A DNA stretch of 64,000 nt from Wenyingzhuangia aestuarii (lineage in GTDB: Bacteria; Bacteroidota; Bacteroidia; Flavobacteriales; Flavobacteriaceae), in the NCBI RefSeq assembly GCF_011927765.1, contig NZ_JAATJG010000014.1, positions 55,724 to 119,723 of the forward strand, given 5' to 3'. The notes under the pieces are model-generated. The model saw only the letters and a program-made list of their open reading frames with translations, made no database searches and had not been told where the DNA came from. Numbering within the stretch: position 1 is the stretch's first letter; every line of letters begins with the position of its first letter. The position numbers and the translations under genes were made by a program. Below, piece by piece: positions 54,259 to 63,722 of the stretch.

Positions 54259-54600
54259 ATGAGTACTACTGATGATTTTTTTAACAAACAAGAAGGACCC
54301 AATAAAGAGGTTTTTCTATTTCTTAGAAATTTTATCTATCAATATCATTCTGAAATAACATTGCATCTAAAATGGGGACTCCCCTATTTTTATTTCAAAG
54401 GAAAACCCTTGTGCTATCTTTGGAAAGATAAAAAAACAAACGAACCTTATGTGAGCTTTGCCAAAGGCCCGCAATTAGAACATACAGCATTAATTCAAGG
54501 CGATAGAAAAGTTTTTAAAATTTTACCCATTCCGCCCAACCAAGATATTGATTTAAAGGTATTACAATCCATATTAGATCAAGCCATTAAATTATATTAA
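54259..54600 (+). CDS. DUF1801 domain-containing protein
   Basis: A 113-residue protein with the YdhG-like DUF1801 pattern: FLFLRNFIYQYHSEITLHLKWGLPYFYFKGKPLCYLWKDK (written here as family strand/helix elements, about residues 20-60) and YVSFAKGPQLEHTALIQGDRKVFKILPI. DUF1801 proteins are small single-domain alpha/beta proteins, some linked to iron-sulfur or metal handling, but with no settled function. It lies 10 bp upstream of recQ in the same direction and is probably cotranscribed. Confidence 0.8.
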   Translation: MSTTDDFFNKQEGPNKEVFLFLRNFIYQYHSEITLHLKWGLPYFYFKGKPLCYLWKDKKTNEPYVSFAKGPQLEHTALIQGDRKVFKILPIPPNQDIDLKVLQSILDQAIKLY

Positions 54601-54610
54601 ACCCTTTACT

Positions 54611-56725
54611 ATGACCAATCAAGATATCCTTTTACACCAAACCTTAAAAGATTATTTTGGTTACGAACAATTTAGACCCCTACAAAAAGAAATCATTTCT
54701 AGTATTCTTAAAGGTGAAGACAATTTAGTGATTATGCCTACAGGTGGAGGAAAGTCTATTTGTTTTCAGCTACCGGCTCTATTACTAGAAGGCTTAACTT
54801 TAGTCATCTCTCCTTTGATTGCATTAATGAAAGATCAAGTAGATGCTTTAAATGCAAATGGAATTCCTGCTGCATATGTCAACAGCTCTCAATCTACTAC
54901 CGAGAATACAGACATTATACAACGTGTAAAAAAAGGAGATATTAAACTTTTATACTTAGCTCCGGAAAGCCTTGCTTTTTTTGAGCAGTTAAGTCAGGTT
55001 TGTCAAATTAGTTTGATTGCCGTAGATGAAGCTCACTGTATTTCCTCTTGGGGACACGATTTTAGACCTGCCTACACACAACTTTCTTTTTTAAAGAAAA
55101 GACTCCCCAATACTCCTTTAGTTGCCTTAACCGCTACTGCCGATAAAGCAACTAGAGAAGACATCGCATCTCAATTAGATATTGTAAATGCTAACCGAAA
55201 CATTAGTTCTTTTAACAGAGCTAATTTAAGTTTAGAAGTTAGACCAGCACAAGACAGAGTCACCCAAATTGTAGATTTTGTAAAATCTAGACCTAAAGAA
55301 TCTGGAATTGTGTATTGTTTGAGTAGAAAACAAACAGAGCAATTGGCCGATCGATTAAAAAAGAACGGTTTTAAGGCTGCTGCTTATCATGCAGGTTTGC
55401 CAGCAGATGTTAGAAGCAAAACCCAAGAAAACTTTATTCACGATAAAACTCCTATTATTTGTGCAACCATTGCATTTGGAATGGGGATAGACAAATCTAA
55501 CGTTCGTTGGATTATTCATTACAATTTACCTAAAAACATAGAAGGTTATTACCAAGAAATTGGTCGTGCAGGTCGTGATGGATTGGATTCTGAAACGATT
55601 TTATTTCATTCTTATGCAGATGTTATTCAACTAAAAAGATTTGCAGAAGGATCTGGAAATAAAGAAGTGCAACTAGCTAAGTTAGATAGAATGTTGCAGT
55701 ATGCCGAAGCCAGAAGCTGTAGAAGAAATATTTTATTGAGTTATTTTGGAGAAATAGCTACCGAAAATTGTGGAAACTGCGATGTTTGTAAACATCCCCC
55801 AACTATTTTTGACGGAACTCTTATTGCACAAAAAGTATTGTCTGGAATTTACAGATTGCAAGGCAATGAACCTTTAAATGTATTGGTAGACTTTTTAAGA
55901 GGATCACAAAACGCAGCTATTTTAGAAAAAAACTATCATCGAATAAAAACCTATGGAGTTGCCAAAGATATTAGTTGGAAAGATTTACAGCAATATGTGG
56001 TACAACTCATTAACCAAGGATTTATTGAACTTGCTTTTCATGAGAACAATGCTTTAAAACTAAATGAATTGTCTCAAGAAGTTTTGTTTAACGGATTAAA
56101 AGTATCCTTAACCAAACCGGTAGATTTTGTAAAAGCAGAACCTAAAGCACAGCAAAAAACAAGCACTCCTAAAAACAATTTATTTGAGCGTTTACGAACT
56201 TTACGTTTGGAACTAGCAACCGCCAAAGGTGTTCCTGCTTACGTAGTATTTAGTGATGCTACTTTGCAGAAAATTGCTAGTGAAAGACCTGTTACAGATG
56301 AAGAATTCTTAGAAATTGATGGAGTTGGAAATCAAAAACTACAAGATTATGGTTATGATTTCATCACCGAAATCATCAAATTCAATAAAGAAAAAGTAGT
56401 AAAACCTGCTAAAAAGAAAAAAGGAAAATCGGCAACACATTTAGAGACATTTGAACTGTACAAACAAGGTTTGTCTATTGATAAAATTTCGGAACAAAGA
56501 GGTTTAACAGCCAATACCATTCAAAGTCACTTTGTTAAATTATATAACGAAGGCCTAAACATCAAGCTTACCGATTTTGTTTCTGAAAAAGAAATAGAAG
56601 CCGTTAGAGATGCTATGAATAAAGTAGAAAACCCTAAGGCTTTAAAAAGTTTTTACGAATATTTTAACGAACAAATTGATTACGCAGCTATTAAAATGGC
56701 TTTGGTTGTTTTAGAAAACGAATAG
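54611..56725 (+). CDS. recQ: ATP-dependent DNA helicase RecQ
   Basis: A 704-residue RecQ helicase. Walker A PTGGGKS (43-49), DEAH box VDEAHCISSWGHDF, and motif VI IGRAGRDG are intact. Zinc-binding cysteines SCRRNILLSYFGEIATENCGNCDVCK, RQC winged helix (about 400-500) and an HRDC domain (about 525-600) follow. A further C-terminal HTH-like segment (about 620-700, GLSIDKISEQRGLTANTIQSHF) resembles the HTH_40 extension found in many Bacteroidota/Bacillus RecQ proteins. It unwinds DNA in recombination and replication-fork repair. Confidence 0.96.
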   Translation: MTNQDILLHQTLKDYFGYEQFRPLQKEIISSILKGEDNLVIMPTGGGKSICFQLPALLLEGLTLVISPLIALMKDQVDALNANGIPAAYVNSSQSTTENTDIIQRVKKGDIKLLYLAPESLAFFEQLSQVCQISLIAVDEAHCISSWGHDFRPAYTQLSFLKKRLPNTPLVALTATADKATREDIASQLDIVNANRNISSFNRANLSLEVRPAQDRVTQIVDFVKSRPKESGIVYCLSRKQTEQLADRLKKNGFKAAAYHAGLPADVRSKTQENFIHDKTPIICATIAFGMGIDKSNVRWIIHYNLPKNIEGYYQEIGRAGRDGLDSETILFHSYADVIQLKRFAEGSGNKEVQLAKLDRMLQYAEARSCRRNILLSYFGEIATENCGNCDVCKHPPTIFDGTLIAQKVLSGIYRLQGNEPLNVLVDFLRGSQNAAILEKNYHRIKTYGVAKDISWKDLQQYVVQLINQGFIELAFHENNALKLNELSQEVLFNGLKVSLTKPVDFVKAEPKAQQKTSTPKNNLFERLRTLRLELATAKGVPAYVVFSDATLQKIASERPVTDEEFLEIDGVGNQKLQDYGYDFITEIIKFNKEKVVKPAKKKKGKSATHLETFELYKQGLSIDKISEQRGLTANTIQSHFVKLYNEGLNIKLTDFVSEKEIEAVRDAMNKVENPKALKSFYEYFNEQIDYAAIKMALVVLENE

Positions 56726-56785
56726 TATTCTTAGATTCTTTTCCTATCTTTAATCTATTCATTTTTAAAAGTCGTCAAAACCTTT

Positions 56786-57457
56786 ATGGAATTAGAACCT
56801 TTGTATTTAACCTTTAAACTAGCCGCTATTACAACGTTTTTGTTGTTTTTTATAGCCATTCCTCTTTGTTATTGGTTGGTACAAACACGTTCTAAATTTA
56901 AACCTATTATAGAAACTATTGTTAGCATGCCTTTGGTGTTACCTCCTACTGTTTTAGGGTTTTACTTTTTGGTATTTTTAGGACCTAACCATTTTCTAGG
57001 TTCGTGGTTGCAAAACACATTTGGCATACAACTGGTTTTTTCTTTTACAGGATTAATTGTGGCTTCTATTATTTACAGCCTACCTTTTATGGTGCATCCC
57101 ATTCAGGCAGGCTTAAGTTCTTTGCCAAAGTCTTATACAGAAACAGCTCAATTAATGGGAAAATCACGTTTTTTAATTTTAAGCAAAGTTTTGTTACCTA
57201 ATATAAAACCTGCCATTCTTACGGGTATTGTCTTAACTTTTGCACATACCATTGGAGAGTTTGGAGTGGTTTTAATGATTGGAGGAAATATTCCCGAAAA
57301 AACCAAAGTAGCTTCTATTGCTATTTATGATGAAGTAGAAGCTTTAAATTATACAGCAGCCAATCAATATTCTCTTATTTTATTAGGGATTTCTTTTGCT
57401 GTGTTACTAAGTGTGTATTTAATTAACGGAGGCTATTTAAAACGTGTGGTACGATGA
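56786..57457 (+). CDS. modB: molybdate ABC transporter permease
   Basis: A 223-residue inner-membrane permease with five TM segments and the BPD_transp_1 coupling motif ETAQLMGKSRFLILSKVLLPNIKPAILTG (about 112-140). ModB signatures are SMPLVLPPTVLGFY near the start and FAHTIGEFGVVLMIGGNIP in the second half. It overlaps modC by 4 bp (ATGA). No periplasmic binding gene modA is nearby, which is unusual. Confidence 0.93.
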   Translation: MELEPLYLTFKLAAITTFLLFFIAIPLCYWLVQTRSKFKPIIETIVSMPLVLPPTVLGFYFLVFLGPNHFLGSWLQNTFGIQLVFSFTGLIVASIIYSLPFMVHPIQAGLSSLPKSYTETAQLMGKSRFLILSKVLLPNIKPAILTGIVLTFAHTIGEFGVVLMIGGNIPEKTKVASIAIYDEVEALNYTAANQYSLILLGISFAVLLSVYLINGGYLKRVVR

Positions 57458-58287
57458 TTAAATGTGAATTTTCTAAAACTTATACCAGTGATAAAAGAGC
57501 GTTTACTTTAAACATTCAAACCTCTTTTAAGCAAAAGGCTATCAATGTAATTTTTGGTCCTTCTGGAGCCGGAAAAACATCTTTATTACGATTGATTAGT
57601 GGACTGGATCAAATTGATGAAGGAATTGTAAAAGCAAATCATATTTATTGGGAAAATACCTCTAAAAAGAAACGTACTTCCATTGCCCAAAGAAACATTG
57701 CTTATGTGTTTCAGGATTATGGTTTGTTTCCTAATATGACGGTTTTAAACAATTTAAAATTTGTTAAAAAGAAACTGAATCAAGAATTGCTAAACGATGT
57801 GATTGCCACTTTAGAAATCAAACATTTATTAATGACCAAACCCAATGAACTTTCGGGGGGGCAAAAACAGCGTGTGGCTTTGGCTAGAGCATTGGTACAA
57901 CAACCCGATTTGTTATTGCTAGATGAACCTTTAACGGCTATTGATGAAGTTTTAAGACACAAATTGCAATCGTACTTAATTACTTTGCAAAAAAAGTATC
58001 AGTTTACCGTTATTATGGTTACGCATAGTTTACAAGAAGTTTTAAAAATAGCGCATCACGTTTGTGTAATGAACCACGGAGAAGTTATAGACCAGGGAAC
58101 TACAGCTATTTTATTATCTAAAAATCCTGACAATACTTTAAAAGGAACTGTTTTACATATCAACCAAACAACAGTAACAGTGTTAGTTGGAGTGCAACAA
58201 ATTTTGGTAAACAAATCACAAATACTAGATACAGACTATACACAGGGACAAATTATTCGTATTTTAATTCAAAACAACTTGACTTAA
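57454..58287 (+). CDS. modC: molybdate ABC transporter ATP-binding protein
   Basis: A 277-residue ATPase. Walker A FGPSGAGKTSL (about 33-43), Q-loop YVFQDYGLFPNM, signature NELSGGQKQRVALARALV, Walker B LLLLDEPLTAID, and H-loop VTHSLQE. The C-terminal ~55 residues look like one reduced TOBE/Mop unit (INQTTVTVLVGVQQILVN); E. coli ModC is about 352 residues, so this is a short form. ATG overlaps the modB stop (ATGA). Confidence 0.92.
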   Translation: MIKCEFSKTYTSDKRAFTLNIQTSFKQKAINVIFGPSGAGKTSLLRLISGLDQIDEGIVKANHIYWENTSKKKRTSIAQRNIAYVFQDYGLFPNMTVLNNLKFVKKKLNQELLNDVIATLEIKHLLMTKPNELSGGQKQRVALARALVQQPDLLLLDEPLTAIDEVLRHKLQSYLITLQKKYQFTVIMVTHSLQEVLKIAHHVCVMNHGEVIDQGTTAILLSKNPDNTLKGTVLHINQTTVTVLVGVQQILVNKSQILDTDYTQGQIIRILIQNNLT

Positions 58288-58314
58288 GTTTTATGTCCCT
58301 GGTTCTATTGTTTT

Positions 58315-58914
58315 CTATATAGATCTAACTACTTCAGTTATTTTTTTTCTAGATTTTGGTTTTATGTGTAGCTGATTTACATCTTTTTCATGTCTATATC
58401 CTATGGCTACAGCCAAAATACTTCTATAATCATCGTTACCTAAAATAGCATCATAAGCCTTTGGCTCTATTCCTTCCATGGGAGTTGCATCTATTTCCAT
58501 ACTTGCACAAGCACTTAAAAAAGTACCCAAAGCAATGTAAACTTGCTTGTCCATCCATGTTTTTACGTCATTTTCAGAATGCTGTTCCGCAAAATCATTA
58601 TAAAATCCTAATGCATACTCAGGCAACCTTTCTGACAATTCATTTTTAAATGTTGATAAATTATCAATACTTCTAAAAACAACCACTGTATCACAATCTA
58701 ATACCTTTTGAGTATTGTGTTGAGACACTTTAGACAACTGCTCTTTTGTTTTAGCATCAGACACAAAAACAAATTCCCAAGGCTGACTGTTGATGGATGA
58801 TGGAGACAAGGTTAAAATTTCTTGTAACTTTTGAATTTTACCCACATCAATTCTTTTAGAATGATCATATAATTTAGTCGTATATCTATTTTTTATTGCT
58901 TTTAAAAAATCCAT
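58315..58914 (-). CDS. NAD(P)H-dependent oxidoreductase, nitroreductase family
   Basis: A 199-residue NfsB-like flavoprotein. It has RYTTKLYDHSK at the N-terminus, LQEILTLSPSSINSQPWEFVFV (about 28-49), IEPKAYDAILG and YRSILAVAIGYRHEKD. Smaller than the 1999-2631 enzyme and clearly not a recent duplicate. It ends 27 bp from modC (convergent) and is followed upstream by a FrnE-like gene on the same strand (19 bp), so the two probably form a small redox operon. Confidence 0.9.
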   Translation of the reverse strand: MDFLKAIKNRYTTKLYDHSKRIDVGKIQKLQEILTLSPSSINSQPWEFVFVSDAKTKEQLSKVSQHNTQKVLDCDTVVVFRSIDNLSTFKNELSERLPEYALGFYNDFAEQHSENDVKTWMDKQVYIALGTFLSACASMEIDATPMEGIEPKAYDAILGNDDYRSILAVAIGYRHEKDVNQLHIKPKSRKKITEVVRSI

Positions 58915-58933
58915 TTCTTTCTATTATTTATTT

Positions 58934-59617
58934 CTACAAAGTTTCACATTTTCCTGTTTCTACATCACAAAAATCACCTATAATTTCTTTAGGTGCCAAT
59001 TGATTTAACATATCTACCAAAGTAAAGTTAGAAACCGCTCCCGAAACCCGATGTTTTTGTGCTACAATATACGTTGGCACAGCTTTTATATATAATGCTT
59101 TGGCTTGTTTTTCTTTGGTTAGCACCGCATTTTTATATTGACTGTCATCATTCCATACATCAACAACTTCTTCTTCAGACAAAAAATCCTTAGTTATCTT
59201 GATAAGATTATTTAATGCTGTTAAATCTTCTCCTTTAGTAAAATAGGCCGTTTGAATAACATGTAAAACTTCCAAGCCTACTCCTTTTTCTTCGGCTTTT
59301 AGAATTACTTGATGAATTTTTAAGGTATTCGGAATCCTAGAAAACTTATTCGGGTTGATATCTAAATTTTCTGACTCTCCAGCCTCTATCACTTTTTCAT
59401 AAGCCTCTAAAACATTGGTAACTCCTTTTGCCTCCCAATATTCTTGGATGGAAATTCCTGATTCAGGAAGATTAGGTCTTATTTGAAAAGGAATTAAATG
59501 TATTTGAACCTGAGCATTTGTTTTTTTGATAGCATTCACCAAACGTTGATGTCCTACATAACACCAAGGGCAAATAATATCGTAAATCAAATCTATTTGT
59601 AAAGCTTCTGTTTTCAT
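58934..59617 (-). CDS. DsbA family oxidoreductase, FrnE-like
   Basis: A 227-residue thioredoxin-fold protein. The active-site CPWC lies in YDIICPWCYVG (C16, C19), followed by the all-helical DsbA insertion and VPTYIVAQKHRVSGA (cis-Pro). No signal peptide, so it is cytosolic like FrnE of Deinococcus, a disulfide isomerase/oxidative-stress protein. I chose start 59617 (MKTEALQIDL): an upstream ATG at 59653 would add 12 non-conserved residues. The C-terminal CDVETGKCETL carries two more Cys that may be redox-active or metal-binding. Confidence 0.88.
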   Translation of the reverse strand: MKTEALQIDLIYDIICPWCYVGHQRLVNAIKKTNAQVQIHLIPFQIRPNLPESGISIQEYWEAKGVTNVLEAYEKVIEAGESENLDINPNKFSRIPNTLKIHQVILKAEEKGVGLEVLHVIQTAYFTKGEDLTALNNLIKITKDFLSEEEVVDVWNDDSQYKNAVLTKEKQAKALYIKAVPTYIVAQKHRVSGAVSNFTLVDMLNQLAPKEIIGDFCDVETGKCETL

Positions 59618-59722
59618 AATTTTTTTAGACGAAATAAATTCTAAAACTGACAAGATCTAATTTCCTACTAGAACCTAAAAATAATCTTTAATCCTAAGTA
59701 TCTAAATACTATTTTTGCCCTT

Positions 59723-60511
59723 ATGGAGAATATAAAACAAGTTACTAAAAAATTGCACCGTGCTGTGGGAGAAGCTATAGAGCAATTTACAATGATAGAA
59801 GATGGAGATAAAGTAATGGTGTGCTTGTCTGGAGGAAAAGACAGTTATGCCATGTTAAACATGATGTTGCATTTTCAGAAAGTAGCTCCTATTTCTTTTG
59901 AAATTGTGGCTGTAAACTTAGATCAAAAACAACCAGGATTTCCAGAAGAGGTACTGCCTACTTATTTAAATAACTTGGGAGTTGATTATAAAATTATAGA
60001 AAAAAACACCTACAAAGTGGTGATGGAAAAAACTCCAGAAGGAAAAACCACCTGCAGTTTGTGTTCTAGATTAAGAAGAGGAACTTTGTACGAAGCTGCC
60101 AAAGATTTAGGCTGTAATAAATTGGCTTTAGGTCATCATAGAAATGATATTTTAGAAACCTTTTTCTTAAACTTTTTCTTTGCTGGAAAAATAGAAACCA
60201 TGCCTCCTAAATTTGTAAATGATGCCGGAGATTTGGTGATTTTAAGACCTTTGGCTTTTTGTAGAGAAAGTGATATTGAAACCTATGCGCATCATTTAAA
60301 ATTCCCTATTATTCCTTGTAATTTGTGTGGATCTCAAGAAAACTTACAGCGTAAAAAAGTAAAACAAATGATAGAAGATTGGGAAGCAGATTTTCCTGAC
60401 AGAAGTTCTATTATGATGAATGCTTTGCAAAACGTATACCCCTCTCACCTACTAGATCGTAATTTGTATGATTTTAAGAATCTTGAGAGTTTGGTTCCTA
60501 ATAAAATTTAA
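59723..60511 (+). CDS. ttcA: tRNA 2-thiocytidine synthetase, TtcA-like
   Basis: A 262-residue PP-loop ATPase. PP-loop SGGKDS (36-41). CSLC gives C111 and C114, and PCNLC gives C199 and C202; three of these bind the [4Fe-4S] cluster in TtcA, which thiolates C32 of t[18 protein letters not shown] is the conserved substrate segment. Shorter than E. coli TtcA (311 residues) but all motifs are present. Followed by an AraC gene after 24 bp, possibly read through. Confidence 0.92.
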   Translation: MENIKQVTKKLHRAVGEAIEQFTMIEDGDKVMVCLSGGKDSYAMLNMMLHFQKVAPISFEIVAVNLDQKQPGFPEEVLPTYLNNLGVDYKIIEKNTYKVVMEKTPEGKTTCSLCSRLRRGTLYEAAKDLGCNKLALGHHRNDILETFFLNFFFAGKIETMPPKFVNDAGDLVILRPLAFCRESDIETYAHHLKFPIIPCNLCGSQENLQRKKVKQMIEDWEADFPDRSSIMMNALQNVYPSHLLDRNLYDFKNLESLVPNKI

Positions 60512-60535
60512 TTCTTTTTTTAAATAGTTTTAAAA

Positions 60536-61441
60536 ATGACATCTAAAACTATATACTATGAATCTGTAGCTTATTTTTTAGAAAAGTTAGAACAACCTAA
60601 GTCTAACTTTACTGATTTTGCCTACATCAACCTAAAAGATTTACATGTTCCTAAAGAGCTTATAAACTTAAAAGTTACTTGTGAGTTTTATTGTATTATG
60701 TTTAATAAAGCCCCTAACAATCTTCGTTACGGTGTTCAAGAATACAATTTACAATCTGGTTCATTAGCTTTTGTAGCCCCAAATCAAGTGATAGAAGGAA
60801 CAGAAAACAGCAACAGTAAAAAAGGATGGATTCTTTGTTTTTCTCCTAAATTTTTAAAAGAAACAAACTTGTTAAACACCTTAGATCGTTTTAATTTGTT
60901 TTCTTACGAACTAAACACTGCGCTAGAATTAAACCCTGAACTAGAAAAAATAATCCATAGTTGCGCAGAACGAATTGCCAACGAAACAACCATTAACGAT
61001 GAATTTTCTAAAGGTATTATTTGTTCTGAATTAGAATTAATACTTAGGTATGCTTCTAGAACACTACAAAAGCAACTACAATTAAAAGCCATTACCAAAA
61101 CCAATGATATAATTGTGAGTATAGAAAAAATTCTTGAAAATTATTTTTCTGAAGAACTACAATTAACATATGGAATCCCTAAAATAAACTACCTATCTGA
61201 TTGTTTAAATTTTTCCGATAAATATTTAAGTAATTTAATTTATAAAATTACTGGAATTAAAACAACAGATTATATCAATCAGTTTGTCATTAATAAATCC
61301 AAAATAAAAATACTAAGTACCACTAAAACCATACAAGAAATAGCTTACGAAATGGGGTTTACCCAACCCCATTATTTCATCAAATTATTTAAAAAATACA
61401 ACAATGTAACCCCAAAAGCCTATAGAGAACTACACCAATAA
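60536..61441 (+). CDS. AraC family transcriptional regulator
   Basis: A 301-residue regulator. The N-terminal cupin-like ligand domain (about 1-150) is followed by a linker and two HTH motifs: IPKINYLSDCLNFSDKYLSNLIYKITGIKTTDYINQF and IQEIAYEMGFTQPHYFIKLFKKYNNVTPKAYRE (residues about 215-299, given as HTH1 and HTH2). It precedes a T9SS surface-protein gene by 93 bp, but whether it controls that gene is unknown. Ligand unknown. Confidence 0.9.
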   Translation: MTSKTIYYESVAYFLEKLEQPKSNFTDFAYINLKDLHVPKELINLKVTCEFYCIMFNKAPNNLRYGVQEYNLQSGSLAFVAPNQVIEGTENSNSKKGWILCFSPKFLKETNLLNTLDRFNLFSYELNTALELNPELEKIIHSCAERIANETTINDEFSKGIICSELELILRYASRTLQKQLQLKAITKTNDIIVSIEKILENYFSEELQLTYGIPKINYLSDCLNFSDKYLSNLIYKITGIKTTDYINQFVINKSKIKILSTTKTIQEIAYEMGFTQPHYFIKLFKKYNNVTPKAYRELHQ

Positions 61442-61534
61442 CTTATTTTCTACTTTTTTGTTATTACATCCATCTTTTGTGTTATTCCAACTATAAAATC
61501 TTCTGTTTTTTTGTTTTTTATAAATTATAAAAAC

Positions 61535-63589
61535 ATGAAAAAAAAATTACTATCTATTTTAAGCTTTTTAGCAGGATTTTCGGCTATAGCACAAAACGTT
61601 AACATTCCAGACTCTAATTTTAAAAACTACTTATTAGCAAATACAGCTATTAACATCAATAGCGATTCCGAAATCTCTGTTACAGAAGCACAGGCTTTTA
61701 CTGGAACCATTTCGGCGACCAATCTTGGAATTACTGATTTAACAGGGATTGAATCCTTTGTAAATATTACCATATTAGAAGTATATAATAATAGCCTAAC
61801 CTCTTTAGACCTAAGTAATAACACTAAATTAACAAGATTACATTGTGCCAATAACCAAATAACCCAATTAGATGTTAGTAATATCCCTACATTAAACCAA
61901 ATTCATTGCCAAAACAATCAATTGGTTGAGTTAAATTTAGCTAATGGCAACAATGCTAATTTTTCTTACATGAAATCTTATGGAAATCCTAATTTAACCT
62001 GTATTCAGCACGATGCCAGCTTTATTGCACCCTATACCAATGCAGGTCAATACGACCATGGTTGGACTAGAGATACAAGCTCTAGTTATTCTACAGATTG
62101 CGGTTATGAACCTATGTATGTAAATGCTAATGCTACAGGAGCTAATGATGGTAGTTCGTGGGCTGATGCCTACACGACCATACAAGATGCCTTAGCTATT
62201 GCCGGTACTAATAGTAGAATATGGGTGGCTAAGGGTATTTATAAACCTTCAGCACAAAACACACCTTTAGAAATTAACGCAACTATTTCTATTTATGGAG
62301 GTTTTGAGGGTACTGAAACTGAATTATCGGAAAGAGATCTTACCAAAATTAACACAGATAATGCCACTATTATTACAGGTGATATAAATGGCGATGATAT
62401 TGATGGTGATTTTACCTCAAATAAAACGGATAATGCCGATAGGTTAATTCTTGTAGATGCTGTTGGTATCAATCTTGATGGTTTGGTGTTTCAAAATATT
62501 TACGACAATACAAGCAATGCACACAATCAAGACAATGGTGTTATTTATTCAAAACAAATTGGTGCAGCTACTTGGATAGAAAACTTAAGCATCAAAAACT
62601 GTGCTTTTAAAAATAATTACAGTAACGACTTTTTAATAAAAGGAATTGGTTTAAAAGACAATTTTAAATTACAAAATGTAAGTTTTACAAATAATGTAAG
62701 TACTGGACAAAGTATTATTTTATTACATGTAGATCGTTTTAATGAAATTTATGCCGATTTTACCAATGTATTGTTTGCAAACAACCAAACTAAGTTTTCA
62801 GTAATCAATGCATACAGAATTCCTAATGGTTCATTTACAAACTTTAGAGAATTACACCTAACTTTAACTAATAACTCATTTATTAACAACAATGTAGTCA
62901 ATACCAATAACACATCTTATGGTCAATGTATTATTATGGGATCGGAAAATACTTGGGGTCAGTTATTTGTAAACAATTCTATCTTTTTTGGAAATACCTT
63001 AAATGGAAATTATGCAGATAGAGATATTTCTTATGGTACTCAAGGGAATCATTACCTATTAAATATTAAAAACTCAGTTGTTCAAACCTCAAATAACGGA
63101 GGAGCTTCTGGAAGTTATAGTGCACCCTCATTTACCAACGTTCAAAACCTAGATCCTAATACTGTATCATTGAATTTAGATACTGAATTTAAACCTACAT
63201 CTTCTTCTAATTATGTATTAAATCAGGGAGATAATTCACTTTTTGACACTAGTGTTTACGGGAGTATAGATCTAAGAGGAGCTAATAGAATAGTTAACTC
63301 AACCATAGACCTAGGAGCTTATGAATATGATGGTACTTTGAGTTCTAAAAACCTAACAAAAGACACTTCGGTTCGTATATATCCTAAATTAGTGGAAAAT
63401 GAATTACACATTGCAACAAACTCATCTATCATAAAGTATGTTATATACAATATTACAGGAGGCTTGGTACAAGAAAACAATCTAGTAACAAACAACACAA
63501 TTGATTTATCTAATTTAACTACAGGAGTATATATGATCAACCTAAAAACTGAAAAAGGAGTTTCAATACAAAAATTCATTAAAAAATAA
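61535..63589 (+). CDS. T9SS-secreted LRR and beta-helix surface protein
   Basis: A 684-residue protein with signal peptide (about 1-20, cut at SAIAQ). Residues about 25-150 are leucine-rich repeats of the bacterial LTRLHCANNQITQLDVS type; residues about 190-580 are a right-handed parallel beta-helix/choice-of-anchor-like region (YVNANATGANDGSSWADAYTTIQDAL, GFEGTETELSERDL). The C-terminal ~80 residues are a type A T9SS sorting domain ending in MINLKTEKGVSIQKFIKK. It is a cell-surface or released protein; the target is unknown. I chose start 61535 (MKKKLLSIL) over 61511 because a typical Lys-rich signal peptide begins there. Confidence 0.88.
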   Translation: MKKKLLSILSFLAGFSAIAQNVNIPDSNFKNYLLANTAININSDSEISVTEAQAFTGTISATNLGITDLTGIESFVNITILEVYNNSLTSLDLSNNTKLTRLHCANNQITQLDVSNIPTLNQIHCQNNQLVELNLANGNNANFSYMKSYGNPNLTCIQHDASFIAPYTNAGQYDHGWTRDTSSSYSTDCGYEPMYVNANATGANDGSSWADAYTTIQDALAIAGTNSRIWVAKGIYKPSAQNTPLEINATISIYGGFEGTETELSERDLTKINTDNATIITGDINGDDIDGDFTSNKTDNADRLILVDAVGINLDGLVFQNIYDNTSNAHNQDNGVIYSKQIGAATWIENLSIKNCAFKNNYSNDFLIKGIGLKDNFKLQNVSFTNNVSTGQSIILLHVDRFNEIYADFTNVLFANNQTKFSVINAYRIPNGSFTNFRELHLTLTNNSFINNNVVNTNNTSYGQCIIMGSENTWGQLFVNNSIFFGNTLNGNYADRDISYGTQGNHYLLNIKNSVVQTSNNGGASGSYSAPSFTNVQNLDPNTVSLNLDTEFKPTSSSNYVLNQGDNSLFDTSVYGSIDLRGANRIVNSTIDLGAYEYDGTLSSKNLTKDTSVRIYPKLVENELHIATNSSIIKYVIYNITGGLVQENNLVTNNTIDLSNLTTGVYMINLKTEKGVSIQKFIKK

Positions 63590-63619
63590 TTTAATGTAAA
63601 ATCAATATATAACATACAT

Positions 63620-63655
63620 TAAAAGTCCTCATTTGTAACAAATGAGGACTTTTTA
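63620..63655 (+). terminator. Rho-independent terminator
   Basis: Stem AAAAGTCCTCATTTG / CAAATGAGGACTTTT with a short loop TAA, then T run. It lies about 30 bp after the beta-helix gene. Confidence 0.9.
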
Positions 63656-63722
63656 AGGATCAATCACAAAAGTTGTGTGTGAATTAGGATCGTTTTAATT
63701 TTGAGGTTTAAATTTATTCGTA

